From: Paludibacteraceae bacterium
GTDB lineage: Bacteria; Bacteroidota; Bacteroidia; Bacteroidales; Paludibacteraceae
NCBI GenBank assembly: GCA_017480285.1
Contig: JAFVAX010000013.1
Location: forward strand, 1-56,551
Length of the DNA stretch: 56,551 nt
Reading direction: 5' to 3'
Made by a program: the position numbers and the translations under genes. The notes under the pieces are model-generated. The model did no database searches and had not been told where the DNA came from. It saw only the letters and a program-made list of their open reading frames with translations. Below are positions 1-9,319 of this stretch, one piece after another. How positions within the stretch are numbered: position 1 is the first letter of the stretch; each line of letters starts with the position of its first letter.

Positions 1-174
1 AAGAAACAGGCTCAAATAAGAGTCGTTTGCAGCAAAGGTACATATATCCGCGCCCTTGCACGCGACATCGGCACAGCACTTAATTCCGGAGCACATCTTG
101 TAGCTCTAAAAAGAACACAGTTAGGCGAATTCCGAAAGGAAGATTGTCTGTTAATTGAAAATTTTAGATTATGA
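1..174 (+). CDS. truB: tRNA pseudouridine(55) synthase TruB, C-terminal end (5' cut by window)
   Basis: Only the last 57 codons are inside the window. They carry the conserved late TruB block ([15 protein letters not shown], then [15 protein letters not shown]) that follows the catalytic domain. TruB makes pseudouridine 55 in the T-loop of most tRNAs. The TGA stop (172-174) overlaps the ATG of queA (171-173) as ATGA, so the two tRNA-modification genes are translationally coupled. The family call rests on this C-terminal block; the catalytic Asp lies outside the window. Confidence 0.9.
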   Translation, partial: KKQAQIRVVCSKGTYIRALARDIGTALNSGAHLVALKRTQLGEFRKEDCLLIENFRL

Positions 175-1244
175 AACTCTCACAATTCCAATTCCACTTA
201 CCCGATGAACTGATTGCCCAATACCCGCTTGACTTCCGTGACAGCGCACGTCTGATGGTTCTCAATCGCAAAACAGGTAGCATCGAAACAGGTAAGACAA
301 TAGGCGATATCGTTAATTATTTTGACGAGGGCGATTATTTCCTTTTTAATGATACCAAAGTTTTTCCTGCACGCCTGTCCGGCTACAAAGACCGCACAAA
401 CGCTACCATCGAAGTGTTTCTGCTTCGAGAATTAAATGCCGAAACGCGATATTGGGATGTGCTTGTTGACCCTGCTCGCAAGATAAGAATAGGCAACAAA
501 GTCTTTTTCGACGGCAACGAAACAATGGTAGGCGAGGTTATTGACAACACTACATCAAGAGGACGCACCATACGCTTTTTGAGCGATATCGAAGGGACTG
601 ATGAGTTTAGAGAATACCTTTTTTCTATGGGTATGATGCCACTACCCTCTTATATCCATAGAGATCGCGAAAATCCCGATCCGCGCGACAAAGAGGATGT
701 TGAACGATATAACACTATTTTTGCAAAAAACAACGGAGCGGTGGCCGCACCGGCATCAGGTCTGCATTTCTCAAAGATTGTGTTCAAACGAATGGAACTG
801 AAAGGTATCAACTGGGACTTCATAACCGATCATATCGGGCTCGGCATATTCAAAGAGATTGAAGTTGAAGACCTGACTAAACACAAGATGGACTCCGAGC
901 AAGTCATCATTCCTGAACGCATTGTTGAACTCGTTGACAACCTCCACGCCAACGGCAAACGACTCTGCGCTATCGGTTGCGATGTCATGCGAGCATTAGA
1001 GGGAGTTGCAGGCTCTAACGGGCATATAAAGGCACTCAACGGCTGGATAAACAATTTTATCTTCCCACCATACGATTTCACCATTGCCAACTCTATGCTC
1101 ACCAACTTCTTTATGCCTCAATCGACCCAAATGATGATAGGAGCGGCTTTTGCAGGCTATGAGAACCTGATGAACGCATACCATACTGCCATCAAAGAAG
1201 GCTACCGCTTCGGCGACTATGGAGATGCCTTACTCATCATTTAA
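171..1244 (+). CDS. queA: S-adenosylmethionine:tRNA ribosyltransferase-isomerase
   Basis: QueA moves the ribosyl part of SAM onto 7-aminomethyl-7-deazaguanine in tRNA, giving epoxyqueuosine at position 34 of GUN anticodons. The 357-residue protein has the typical opening ([17 protein letters not shown]), the [11 protein letters not shown] block near residue 59, and the [10 protein letters not shown] block near residue 192. Length is normal for the family. It is fused to truB by a 4-nt overlap and is followed by 136 nt holding two palindromic repeats before rnr. Cytosolic. Confidence 0.96.
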   Translation: MKLSQFQFHLPDELIAQYPLDFRDSARLMVLNRKTGSIETGKTIGDIVNYFDEGDYFLFNDTKVFPARLSGYKDRTNATIEVFLLRELNAETRYWDVLVDPARKIRIGNKVFFDGNETMVGEVIDNTTSRGRTIRFLSDIEGTDEFREYLFSMGMMPLPSYIHRDRENPDPRDKEDVERYNTIFAKNNGAVAAPASGLHFSKIVFKRMELKGINWDFITDHIGLGIFKEIEVEDLTKHKMDSEQVIIPERIVELVDNLHANGKRLCAIGCDVMRALEGVAGSNGHIKALNGWINNFIFPPYDFTIANSMLTNFFMPQSTQMMIGAAFAGYENLMNAYHTAIKEGYRFGDYGDALLII

Positions 1245-1299
1245 TAAAAGAGATAATATAACATTTAATCAAGGAGATATTATAAATTGAAAATCGAAA

Positions 1300-1327
1300 A
1301 TCCTCACCCTGACGAAGGTCAGGGTCT
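1300..1327 (-). repeat. Dispersed palindromic repeat, copy 1 (inverted)
   Basis: Read on the minus strand this matches the family AGAnnCTGAC-loop-GTCAGnnTGAGGAT. The stem ACCCTGAC/GTCAGGGT (1306-1313 with 1318-1325) is perfect with a GAAG loop. It lies head-to-head with copy 2, so the pair begins with CCTCA and ends with TGAGG and could itself fold into one larger structure. Confidence 0.75.
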
Positions 1328-1333
1328 AAAAAA

Positions 1334-1362
1334 AGATACTGAAACAAGTTCAGCATGAGGGT
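1334..1362 (+). repeat. Dispersed palindromic repeat, copy 2
   Basis: Forward copy with stem CTGAA/TTCAG (1339-1343 with 1349-1353), followed by the family tail TGAGGGT. It is more diverged and has a loop one base longer than the other copies. It sits 18 nt upstream of the rnr start codon, so the folded RNA would lie in the rnr leader. Confidence 0.65.
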
Positions 1363-1380
1363 AAATTGTGAATTGTATAG

Positions 1381-3240
1381 ATGTCAAGAGAAAGACGAAA
1401 TAGAAAAGATAGAGGTAAAACACAGGACTCTCGCAAAAAAGGCCGCAACAGTGGGCGTAATACCAGTGATAGAAACAACCGACGCTCACCTGTAGAAGTT
1501 CGGCCTATGCCGACAGAACCACTCATAGGCATACTTCAACGAAGTCTGCGCAGACAGGTAGTTGTCGTTGAAAGCAAACAATACGATGGTATGATTTTCA
1601 TACCTGAAAACAGTTTGAATGGGGCTGTAGCCGGAGATAAGGTTGTTGTTAAAATTACCGACTTCAAGAAAGGTGCACGCATGCCTTGGGGCGAGATTAT
1701 TGAAGTTCTCGGACCGATAGGCGACAACGAAACAGAGATGCACGCCATATTATCAGAATATGGTCTGCCATACCACTACCCTAAAAACTTAGAGGAGGAA
1801 GCCGACAAGTTAGACGCTTTTATATCCGAGAGAGAAATTAAAAAACGATTGGACTACCGTCAGAAAACAACCTTTACCATTGACCCTGAAGATGCCAAAG
1901 ATTTCGACGATGCCCTTTCGTTAGAAAAGACACAAGACAACTGTTTTGAAGTCGGAGTACATATAGCAGATGTAACACATTATGTTACCATAGGTTCAGA
2001 CATCGACAAAGAGGCATATAGAAGAGGTACTTCGGTTTATCTTGTTGACAGAACTATTCCTATGTTACCTGAAAAACTGTCAAACGAGATATGCTCGCTA
2101 CGACCTGACGAAGACAAACTATGTTATTCAGTTATCTTCTTGCTTGATGCTAATGCCAAAGTGCTCAAACATACCATTAAACATACTGTCATACAAAGCA
2201 ATCGCCGTTTTACTTACGAAGAGGCGCAAAAGCGTATTGACACGGGCGAAGGCGACTATGCAGATGAGTTGCAAACGCTAAATATGCTGGCACAAAAACT
2301 GCGCGCTGAACGGCAAAAAAACGGAGCCATTGACTTCGACAAGGAGGAAATGCGCTTTCATATCGACAGCGAGGGCAAACCGACGGATGTATATATCAAA
2401 CACTCAGGCGAAGCCAACTGGCTTATTGAAGAGTTTATGCTTCTTGCAAACAGGACTGTTGCTGAGACAATTGGTAAGCGTGGTGCTCTCAAAACACTGA
2501 CCGAAGAGAAGCCACCGTTCGTCTATCGTGTGCACGATGTGCCGGATCCTGATAAGATGCTCTCTACAAGCAAGTTCATCAGTCAGTTCGGCTACAACCT
2601 CAAAGTGGCAAAACGCCGTTCGGTCATGAACAAGAGTATCAACAATGTGCTTGAGATGTCGAAAGAAAAACCGGAAAGAAACATAGTTGAACTGCTCATT
2701 TTGCGTTCTATGGCAAAAGCCGTTTATTCAACCGACAACATCGGGCACTACGGACTCGGCTTTACTTATTACACACATTTCACTTCACCAATACGACGAT
2801 ACCCGGATATGATGGTTCATCGCCTGCTCGACAGATACCTTGAAGGCAAACGCAACACCGAAAAAACGGCACTGCAAGAGCGATGCGACCACTGCTCCGA
2901 ACGCGAACAACTTGCAGCCAATGCAGAAAGAGCAAGCGTTAAGTACAAACAAGTGGAGTTTATGCAAGAGAGATTAGGACAAGTCTTTACAGGTATCGTA
3001 ACCGGTGTTACTGAATGGGGGTTGTTTGTGGAATTAGACGATAACCACTGCGAAGGAATGCTCGCAATAAGAAACCTGCTACCACAAGACTACTATGTCT
3101 ATTCCGAAGAAGAGTATATGATAAAAGGCGAGAGAACAAATACCCGCTACCGTCTCGGTGATAAACTAAGAGTCAAAGTGGCAAAAGCCGACCTCGCCAG
3201 AAAACAATTGGACTTTGTGCTTGATGAAACAGATAATTGA
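1381..3240 (+). CDS. rnr: Ribonuclease R, short form without N-terminal HTH
   Basis: Processive 3'-5' exoribonuclease of the RNase II/RNB superfamily. From the N-terminus: a Lys/Arg/Asn-rich basic tail (about residues 1-40), cold-shock-type RNA-binding domains (about 46-130), the RNB catalytic domain with metal-binding Asp168, Asp174, Asp176 and Asp177 in TIDPEDAKDFDDA, and a C-terminal S1 domain (about 533-616). At 619 residues it is roughly 90-100 shorter than typical Bacteroidales RNase R, because the usual N-terminal winged-helix/HTH is missing. A TAG codon directly precedes the ATG in frame, so the start cannot be moved upstream. Lies between queA and rdgB on the same strand. Confidence 0.93.
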   Translation: MSRERRNRKDRGKTQDSRKKGRNSGRNTSDRNNRRSPVEVRPMPTEPLIGILQRSLRRQVVVVESKQYDGMIFIPENSLNGAVAGDKVVVKITDFKKGARMPWGEIIEVLGPIGDNETEMHAILSEYGLPYHYPKNLEEEADKLDAFISEREIKKRLDYRQKTTFTIDPEDAKDFDDALSLEKTQDNCFEVGVHIADVTHYVTIGSDIDKEAYRRGTSVYLVDRTIPMLPEKLSNEICSLRPDEDKLCYSVIFLLDANAKVLKHTIKHTVIQSNRRFTYEEAQKRIDTGEGDYADELQTLNMLAQKLRAERQKNGAIDFDKEEMRFHIDSEGKPTDVYIKHSGEANWLIEEFMLLANRTVAETIGKRGALKTLTEEKPPFVYRVHDVPDPDKMLSTSKFISQFGYNLKVAKRRSVMNKSINNVLEMSKEKPERNIVELLILRSMAKAVYSTDNIGHYGLGFTYYTHFTSPIRRYPDMMVHRLLDRYLEGKRNTEKTALQERCDHCSEREQLAANAERASVKYKQVEFMQERLGQVFTGIVTGVTEWGLFVELDDNHCEGMLAIRNLLPQDYYVYSEEEYMIKGERTNTRYRLGDKLRVKVAKADLARKQLDFVLDETDN

Positions 3241-3275
3241 AATCTTGGAATTTTGGAATCTTTGAATAATCATCT

Positions 3276-3896
3276 ATGACCCTTGTATTTGCAACAAATA
3301 ACGAGCATAAACTATCAGAAGTAAGAGCCATACTTCCTGAAAGTGTCAGCCTGCTAAGTCTTAATGACATCGGTTGCCACCACGAATTGCCGGAAACGGG
3401 TTTGACTCTTGAGCACAACTCGCAAGAGAAGGCGGAATACGTTTTTAAGTGGGTGAAAAAGCATATCAGCAATACTGACATCTACTGTTTTGCCGACGAT
3501 ACAGGAATGCAGATTGATGCTCTAAACGGCGAACCCGGAGTATATACGGCAAGATATGCAGGTGAGCCTATCGATAATAACCGTAACATGGACAAAGTGC
3601 TTCGTCTGCTTAATGGTAATACCAACCGCTCAGCGTGTTTTCGAACTATCATAACACTTTTTACACCAAACGCTACTATCCAACAGTTCGAGGGACGAAT
3701 CGATGGCGAGATAGCAACAGAGAAACATGGACAGCGAGGCTTCGGATACGATCAGATTTTTATTCCACATATAAATAACAATAGTCTCACTTTTGCCCAA
3801 ATGACTGAAAATGAGAAAAACAGTATCAGCCATCGGGCAAGAGCGATGAAAAAACTTGAAGAATATCTGACAACAATAATAAACCCACTCGTATGA
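3276..3896 (+). CDS. rdgB: dITP/XTP pyrophosphatase (RdgB/HAM1)
   Basis: House-cleaning enzyme that hydrolyses non-canonical purine nucleotides (dITP, ITP, XTP) to monophosphates, keeping them out of DNA and RNA. The 206-residue protein shows the family signature near the start (FATNNEHKLSEV), the FADDTGMQIDAL block, GQRGFGYDQIF and the C-terminal basic helix HRARAMKKL. It follows rnr by 35 nt and its stop overlaps the porZ start by 4 nt. The pairing of a HAM1 gene with porZ is common in type IX-secreting Bacteroidota. Confidence 0.95.
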   Translation: MTLVFATNNEHKLSEVRAILPESVSLLSLNDIGCHHELPETGLTLEHNSQEKAEYVFKWVKKHISNTDIYCFADDTGMQIDALNGEPGVYTARYAGEPIDNNRNMDKVLRLLNGNTNRSACFRTIITLFTPNATIQQFEGRIDGEIATEKHGQRGFGYDQIFIPHINNNSLTFAQMTENEKNSISHRARAMKKLEEYLTTIINPLV

Positions 3897-6205
3897 AAAA
3901 ACATCTTATATATCTGCTAATATCAGTCTTTTTACCGGTCAGCACACTCTATGCCACAATGCCAACCGGCAGTTGGCGTATGCACGAAGCATACACGCAA
4001 AGCACAAGCATCGCTATAGCACACGACAAAGTTTATGCTATCAGCGACGGCTCACTATTCAGTGTTGACAAAGAAACAACTGAAATACAGACTTATAACA
4101 AACTTACAGGACTCAACGATGCCAACATAAATTACATCACTTACGACAACTCTCGCGGACAACTCGTTATATTCTACGCTAACGGAAACATTGATTTTCT
4201 GTCCGACAACGGCAATGTCATCAACCTTAATGACCTGAAAGAAGCCAATGTCAGTGGTAGCAAACAAGTGAATAGCACTATCATAAAAAACGACAAACTC
4301 TATGCCGCAACGGGGTTTGGAGTGTTAGTGGTTAATCTTAAGAAACACGAAATAGCAGACACTTATTATATCGGGCAAAACTCAACTGCAGTACAAGTTA
4401 CAGACCTCACAATCAAAGACGATAGCATAATGGCATTGGTTGAAGACGGTATTTATGTTGCTAACCTCAACGACAACATAGTTGACTATGCTTATTGGAA
4501 AAAAAATACTCACCTGCCATCTGAAACAGCTCCAAAACAACTTTCTGTTTGGCAAGATGAAACCATACTTCTAACCGATAGCACTATCTTCCGTCTGCAC
4601 AACGGCAGTTGGCTCAATGTAGCACCAAAATACAAAATCAAATATATCAAGACCAACGCTACAAACCTTCTTGCTCTTACTACAGAAGGCACACTCGTTA
4701 TCAACAATAACAATCAGAAACTTCTGCCCGTCTATACCAATGCACGAAAGATTGATGGCGAGGGCAGTACGTTTTGGTATGCCGTTTATGGTTCACTCGG
4801 CAGGTATCTGACTGATAGCGAGCAACAATCACGATACTCACCTAACGGACCTATACTCAACCTCGGCTATCAAATGCGTATCCTGCACAATCGTCTTCTC
4901 ATGGTACAGGGCGGTTATTGGGGAGTAGTCTATAAGAGACCAGCAGGACTGAGTTTGTACGAAAACAATAGATGGAACTCGTGGGACACCAACCGTTTCC
5001 GACAGAAAAGTTACGATGGTGGCTACTGCTACGATTTAGTGGATGTTGCTATCGACCCAAATGATAAAAAACACTTCTTTGTTGCCTCCTACGGGTATGG
5101 GCTATTTGAGTTCCGAGAAGATACTCTCTACCATAATTATGTGGCTGAAAACTGTGCTGGACTTGACAAAATCATTTCCACTCAAAGCAGAGGATATACT
5201 TGGATTGACGGTCTTCAAATTGATGCCGACGGTAACCTTTGGCTGCTCGACAATCACGCCGACATCATTCGCATAATGGAGCCCAACGGACGCTGGCATA
5301 CTCTAAAAGAGAGTACTCTGAGTGGATTGAGCAACGCCGGCGGGCGCTTCCACAATCTCATAATAGCAAAGAACAACCCCACACACAAACTTTTTGTAAA
5401 CCTCCGTAGTGGAGCCGGACTTGCCATACTTGACGACAACGGCACACCCTTCAACAATGCAGACGACAAGGTTAAATACTATAACACTTTCATTGACCAA
5501 GACAACAACCACCTCTCACCTGAATATGTATATTCCTTAGTCGAAGACAAAAATGGTATGCTTTGGGCAGGTACAACTTCAGGTATTCTCACTTTCAAAT
5601 CATCAACCGACCTCTTGCAATCTAATGCTTGTCAACGAATAAAAGTACCCCGCAACGATGGTACCAACCTTGCCGACTACCTGCTCAATGGTGAAGTGGC
5701 TGCCACGATTGCCGTTGATGGCGACAACCGCAAATGGATAGGCACAGAGCAGTCAGGCCTGTTCCTTGTTAGTGCCGATGGACTTGAGACAATACACCAT
5801 TTTACCACCGATAACTCACCACTGCCTGACAACCGTATTGAGTGCGTTGCAATCAACAATCGTACAGGCGAAGTGTTCATCGGAACATCCGGCGGATTAG
5901 TGTCATATCAAAGCGATGCTACCGAACCTGCGGACGACTACAAAGAGGTAGTGGCTTACCCCAATCCTGTTGTGCAAAACTTCGATGGTGTCATAACTAT
6001 TACAGGACTAATGGATGAGAGTGATGTGCGTATCGCTGACAGTGCAGGCAGGCTTATTTATGCCACACGCTCACAAGGTGGTACCGCCACTTGGAACCTG
6101 AAAGACTCTTCAAGCCACAGAGTGCCGACCGGAGTCTATCTCGTTCTCGTATCTTCAACTACATCATCACAGCATATTGCTACAAAGATTTTAGTAATAA
6201 ATTGA
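3893..6205 (+). CDS. porZ: PorZ-like type IX secretion attachment-complex protein
   Basis: 770 residues, close to the P. gingivalis PorZ length. Signal peptide 1-21 (ending STLYA), then a long beta-propeller region built from repeated short-strand units (for example LYAATGFGVLVV, MLWAGTTSGILTF, KWIGTEQSGLFLV, VFIGTSGGLVSY), then a C-terminal type IX sorting-like domain (about 690-770) that opens with YPNPV and ends in VYLVLVSS...KILVIN. Established knowledge: PorZ works with PorU, PorV and PorQ at the outer membrane to attach cargo to anionic lipopolysaccharide. The alternative, a generic two-component-type propeller protein, is less likely given the N-terminal PTGSWRMHEAY opening and the rdgB neighbour. 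Confidence 0.85.
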   Translation: MKKHLIYLLISVFLPVSTLYATMPTGSWRMHEAYTQSTSIAIAHDKVYAISDGSLFSVDKETTEIQTYNKLTGLNDANINYITYDNSRGQLVIFYANGNIDFLSDNGNVINLNDLKEANVSGSKQVNSTIIKNDKLYAATGFGVLVVNLKKHEIADTYYIGQNSTAVQVTDLTIKDDSIMALVEDGIYVANLNDNIVDYAYWKKNTHLPSETAPKQLSVWQDETILLTDSTIFRLHNGSWLNVAPKYKIKYIKTNATNLLALTTEGTLVINNNNQKLLPVYTNARKIDGEGSTFWYAVYGSLGRYLTDSEQQSRYSPNGPILNLGYQMRILHNRLLMVQGGYWGVVYKRPAGLSLYENNRWNSWDTNRFRQKSYDGGYCYDLVDVAIDPNDKKHFFVASYGYGLFEFREDTLYHNYVAENCAGLDKIISTQSRGYTWIDGLQIDADGNLWLLDNHADIIRIMEPNGRWHTLKESTLSGLSNAGGRFHNLIIAKNNPTHKLFVNLRSGAGLAILDDNGTPFNNADDKVKYYNTFIDQDNNHLSPEYVYSLVEDKNGMLWAGTTSGILTFKSSTDLLQSNACQRIKVPRNDGTNLADYLLNGEVAATIAVDGDNRKWIGTEQSGLFLVSADGLETIHHFTTDNSPLPDNRIECVAINNRTGEVFIGTSGGLVSYQSDATEPADDYKEVVAYPNPVVQNFDGVITITGLMDESDVRIADSAGRLIYATRSQGGTATWNLKDSSSHRVPTGVYLVLVSSTTSSQHIATKILVIN

Positions 6206-6212
6206 TATTGCT

Positions 6213-6240
6213 ATCCTTACCCTGATGCAAGTCAGAGTCT
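6213..6240 (-). repeat. Dispersed palindromic repeat, copy 3 (inverted)
   Basis: Minus-strand reading gives AGACTCTGAC, loop TTGC, ATCAGGGTAAGGAT, matching the family with a partly degraded stem. Located 8 nt after the porZ stop, where it may act as a weak 3' hairpin. Confidence 0.65.
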
Positions 6241-6278
6241 AAAAGATTTTGTTTAAAATGCACTTTTTTTCATAAAAA

Positions 6279-6310
6279 TTTGCTTTTTTGCAAAAAAATA
6301 TGTATTTTTG
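6279..6310 (+). promoter_or_regulatory. Bacteroidota-type promoter for tRNA-Pro
   Basis: TTTG (6279-6282), 20-nt spacer, TATTTTTG (6303-6310): an exact fit to the TTTG-N20-TAnnTTTG consensus. The expected transcription start is near 6315, about 127 nt upstream of the tRNA. Confidence 0.7.
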
Positions 6311-6344
6311 CAACCGCTTTTGTGAAAAACTTGTTTTTGAGCAA

Positions 6345-6374
6345 AAAAAAATCTCAACTTGTTGAGATTTTTTA
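6345..6374 (+). terminator. Hairpin with flanking A/T runs between promoter and tRNA-Pro
   Basis: Stem ATCTCAAC/GTTGAGAT (6351-6358 with 6361-6368), flanked by A7 on the left and T6 on the right, which gives a bidirectional terminator shape. It could stop porZ read-through, but it also lies inside the tRNA leader predicted from the promoter at 6279-6310. Confidence 0.6.
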
Positions 6375-6441
6375 GAGAAAGAAATTATGTAGGCTTAAAA
6401 ATTGTGGTAGTAATTTTCTGCGCCGGAATAATTTCTGACGA

Positions 6442-6516
6442 CGGGATGTGGCGCAGTCCGGCTAGCGCATCTGGTTTGGGACCAGGAGGTCGAAGGTTCG
6501 AATCCTTTCATCCCGA
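6442..6516 (+). tRNA. tRNA-Pro (anticodon UGG)
   Basis: Cloverleaf checked by hand: acceptor CGGGATG/CATCCCG, D arm, anticodon stem TCTGG/CCAGG with loop TTTGGGA (anticodon TGG), T stem GAAGG/CCTTT with loop TTCGAAT, discriminator A. The 3' CCA is not encoded (ACAGG follows). It is a single gene followed by a strong terminator. Confidence 0.96.
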
Positions 6517-6519
6517 CAG

Positions 6520-6555
6520 GAATTGACTAACAGTGTGTTAGTCAATTCTGTTTTT
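6520..6555 (+). terminator. Terminator after tRNA-Pro
   Basis: Perfect 12-bp stem GAATTGACTAAC/GTTAGTCAATTC (6520-6531 with 6537-6548), 5-nt loop, then TGTTTTT. The ung gene converges from the other side. Confidence 0.85.
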
Positions 6556-6593
6556 ATGGTTTCTTATTGAAATTTATACAAAAGTGAAAGATA

Positions 6594-7256
6594 CTACCAT
6601 TCAATTGGTACTATTGAATGTTTTTGCAAATACTGATTTGCTTTTGAGAAATGTTTGCATCCAAAGAACCCGCGATAAGCCGAAAGAGGTGATGGATGCG
6701 GGGCTTTTAGAATCAAATGTTTGGTAGTGGGTATATATACTGCCTTTTGCTGGGCATAACTACCCCAAAGCATAAAGACAAGATGTTCGCGCCGATGAGC
6801 AAGTTGCTCTATAGCAGCGTCTGTCAGCACCTCCCAGCCCTTTCCCTGATGACTGCCGGCAAGATGTGCCCGCACTGTCAATGTGGCATTCAGTAGCAAC
6901 ACCCCCTGTTCAGCCCAAGGTGTCAAATCGCCTTGAGTTATAGACGGATGACCCAAATCATCGTTTATCTCCTTATATATATTTTGTAGCGACGGCGGGA
7001 AAGTAACACCCTGATTAACAGAAAACGAAAGTCCGTTAGCTTGTTTGGGTTCGTGATAAGGATCTTGTCCGAGTATAACCACTTTAACCTTGTCAACCGG
7101 ACATATATCAAAAGCGCGAAAGATTTGTCCGGCAGGCGGAAAGACTGTTGTTGACTGATACTCACTGCGTACATACGAGGTCAGCAGTTCAAAATACGGT
7201 TTATCAAACTCCGGCTGAAGGAGTTGTTGCCATGTCGGATCGATTCTTACTTGCAT
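6594..7256 (-). CDS. ung: Uracil-DNA glycosylase, family 1
   Basis: Removes uracil from DNA at the start of base-excision repair. 220 residues, standard length. Catalytic water-activating motif GQDPYH at residues 63-68 (Asp65), and the minor-groove loop HPSPLS at 187-192. A central LLLNATLTVR block is also typical. It is the last gene of a minus-strand run that also holds xseA and a DNA-binding HhH protein, so DNA repair genes cluster here. Confidence 0.97.
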   Translation of the reverse strand: MQVRIDPTWQQLLQPEFDKPYFELLTSYVRSEYQSTTVFPPAGQIFRAFDICPVDKVKVVILGQDPYHEPKQANGLSFSVNQGVTFPPSLQNIYKEINDDLGHPSITQGDLTPWAEQGVLLLNATLTVRAHLAGSHQGKGWEVLTDAAIEQLAHRREHLVFMLWGSYAQQKAVYIPTTKHLILKAPHPSPLSAYRGFFGCKHFSKANQYLQKHSIVPIEW

Positions 7257-7257
7257 A

Positions 7258-8151
7258 TCAATTAAAACATAAATAGGGTTTCAAACGGTTTATATCTTCT
7301 TCAGATAATATATCTTGCAGGTTCTCAATACTTTTAAGCTTTATTTTCTTCCTTCTCAAAGTATATATTGCCTCTGCCGTTTCAAAACTTATATAAGGAT
7401 GCCTTTGCAAAGTCTTGACAGAGGCTTTATTAACATCTATGCAAATAACAAGAGTCGTATCAACCCACAAAAATTGCATAGCAGAATCGAGCTTAAGACC
7501 TTTTATCTCACTAAGTTGAGCAATATCGTGAAAGCCACCGAGAGAGTTGCGATAACTGACTATCCTCTGAGCCGAATAACTGCCTATTCCCTTTAAGAGC
7601 TTCAACGAAGCAGTATCTGCGGTATTGAGTTCAATGATTGTATCTTTCTTGTTGTATGTGCCTTGATACAGAGCCTTCAAACTGTCCTTGCGATGCTTAT
7701 ACACACTATCTCTTTGTATTTTAATCAAACTGTCTTTAATATGGAAAGGCATTGTATCAATTTGAATATAAGGCAATAACGCCTTGTACATACTGTCTGT
7801 CAGCCCATAAACATCGTGAAACTTTTCAGCAGTACGCCAATAGCCGCCTTTGGCTCTGTATTTGAGAATAGACCTCACTTGCCAAGGGCGCAGACCTAAA
7901 TGAAGCAAAGTCAGGCTGTCAGCAGTATTGGGGTCAAAAGGCTGCAAAACGACCACTTGTTCGTATCGTTTGTTCTTTTCGATACTATCTTGCTGAAGTT
8001 GGTATATAAACTGTTGAGCAAGCAGTTGCGAGGTATCTACAGTAAGACTATTGTCCGTTCTATAATGCTCTTTAACAAAGTGAGTTACACATACACCTGC
8101 CACAACTGCAACAAGCAAAATGCAAAAACCTATGAACTGCGTTTTAGTCAT
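7258..8151 (-). CDS. Membrane-anchored helix-hairpin-helix (ComEA-like) protein
   Basis: 297 residues. One N-terminal membrane segment (about 5-25) is followed by several ComEA-type helix-hairpin-helix units: FDPNTADSLTLLHLGL, ELNTADTASLKLLKGIGSYSAQRIVSYRNSLGGF and DVNKASVKTLQRHPYISFETAEAIYTLR. Such units bind DNA without sequence specificity. In Bacteroidota these proteins are widespread and poorly characterised; a role in DNA uptake or in DNA handling at the membrane is inference. The start ATG overlaps the xseA stop (ATGA), and ung starts 1 nt after its stop. Confidence 0.85.
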   Translation of the reverse strand: MTKTQFIGFCILLVAVVAGVCVTHFVKEHYRTDNSLTVDTSQLLAQQFIYQLQQDSIEKNKRYEQVVVLQPFDPNTADSLTLLHLGLRPWQVRSILKYRAKGGYWRTAEKFHDVYGLTDSMYKALLPYIQIDTMPFHIKDSLIKIQRDSVYKHRKDSLKALYQGTYNKKDTIIELNTADTASLKLLKGIGSYSAQRIVSYRNSLGGFHDIAQLSEIKGLKLDSAMQFLWVDTTLVICIDVNKASVKTLQRHPYISFETAEAIYTLRRKKIKLKSIENLQDILSEEDINRLKPYLCFN

Positions 8152-9314
8152 CTTACAACCGACTCTATTGAACCCTCCTTTAGATATGTAATTATCGTTT
8201 CACCCGACTGAACTTCAGATACATTTCTTATAACACGACCATCTTTGGTGCGTGTCAGCGAATAACCCATAGCATATATCTTCTCAGGCGAACGCATTTG
8301 TATGTTCTGTTGCCACAAGAGCAGTTGCTGACGCTTTTGGTTGAGTGTCTGCATCATAGCCATCTTTATACGCATTTTATAGCGAACTATCTCATTCTTT
8401 TTGGTTTGTACACGACCTACAGTATATTGCCTAACCCTCGTTTTAAGAGTCTCAATATACTGCCACTCTTCCATCATCTTATCAATCAGAAATTCTGCCG
8501 CAGCAGTAGGTGTCTTGACCGTTTGATTGGCAACTATATCAAGCACAGAGTTGTCGCGCGTATGACCTATACCTGCCAATATAGGCAATGGAAACTGTGC
8601 GCAAACGGAACATAAATCGTAATCGTCAAAACAACTCATATCTGTTGTTGCACCCCCACCACGAATAATCACTACACAATCAAAACTATCCGATTGAGCA
8701 TAGATTTCAGAAAGTTGCTCAATAATAGATTTCGCTGCCATATCACCCTGAACGATTGCAGGGAAAAGTCTTACTGAAAAGGCAAAATGCATACGATTGT
8801 TATGAAGTTGACTTACAAAATCTTCATAACCGGCAGCCTTTTCCGACGATACAACCGCTATCCTACGAGGTATTTTAGGAAAGGGTAACTCTTTGTTGAG
8901 GTCAATAACACCCTCTTCTTCAAGGCGTTTTATTGTCCTTTGCTTCTGTTGCTGCAACGCTCCAAGCGTGAAAGACGGGTCTATATTGATAATATTAAGA
9001 CTGAAACCATAGACAGCATGAAAACTGACCGTCATTTGAAGAAGCACCTGAACACCATCGTGCAAAGACATGCCCGTCTTATCAACAAACATCGTCTGCA
9101 AACTACTGTATCTGTTTGCCCAACATACTGCACGAGTCTTAGCCGAAAGAATACCTGTGCTTTCAGCCTTCTGTACAAGGTCGAAATAAGCATGACCGTT
9201 TCTTGTCTGCAAACTGCTTATTTCGGCTCTGACCCAATAGGAATCGGGGAACGAGTCTTCCAAGACCGTTCCCACGATATTAAGAAATTCGCTAAGCGAA
9301 TAAGTTTGTGGCAT
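8148..9314 (-). CDS. xseA: Exodeoxyribonuclease VII large subunit
   Basis: 388 residues. N-terminal OB-fold (YSLSEFLNIVGTVLEDSF...WVRAEISSLQ), then the catalytic domain with RRIAVVSSEKAAGYEDF, VVIIRGGGATTDMSCFDDYDLC and GIGHTRDNSVLDIVA, and a C-terminal coiled coil. Exo VII degrades single-stranded DNA from both ends. The small subunit gene xseB is often adjacent in other bacteria, but no xseB-like gene is present beside it here. It sits 5 nt downstream of lemA. Confidence 0.94.
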   Translation of the reverse strand: MPQTYSLSEFLNIVGTVLEDSFPDSYWVRAEISSLQTRNGHAYFDLVQKAESTGILSAKTRAVCWANRYSSLQTMFVDKTGMSLHDGVQVLLQMTVSFHAVYGFSLNIINIDPSFTLGALQQQKQRTIKRLEEEGVIDLNKELPFPKIPRRIAVVSSEKAAGYEDFVSQLHNNRMHFAFSVRLFPAIVQGDMAAKSIIEQLSEIYAQSDSFDCVVIIRGGGATTDMSCFDDYDLCSVCAQFPLPILAGIGHTRDNSVLDIVANQTVKTPTAAAEFLIDKMMEEWQYIETLKTRVRQYTVGRVQTKKNEIVRYKMRIKMAMMQTLNQKRQQLLLWQQNIQMRSPEKIYAMGYSLTRTKDGRVIRNVSEVQSGETIITYLKEGSIESVVR

Positions 9315-9319
9315 AAGGA

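Noticed and set aside
6442..6516. tRNA-Pro as an integration site for a mobile element
   Set aside because: No integrase, no direct repeat of the tRNA 3' end, and ordinary housekeeping genes on both sides.
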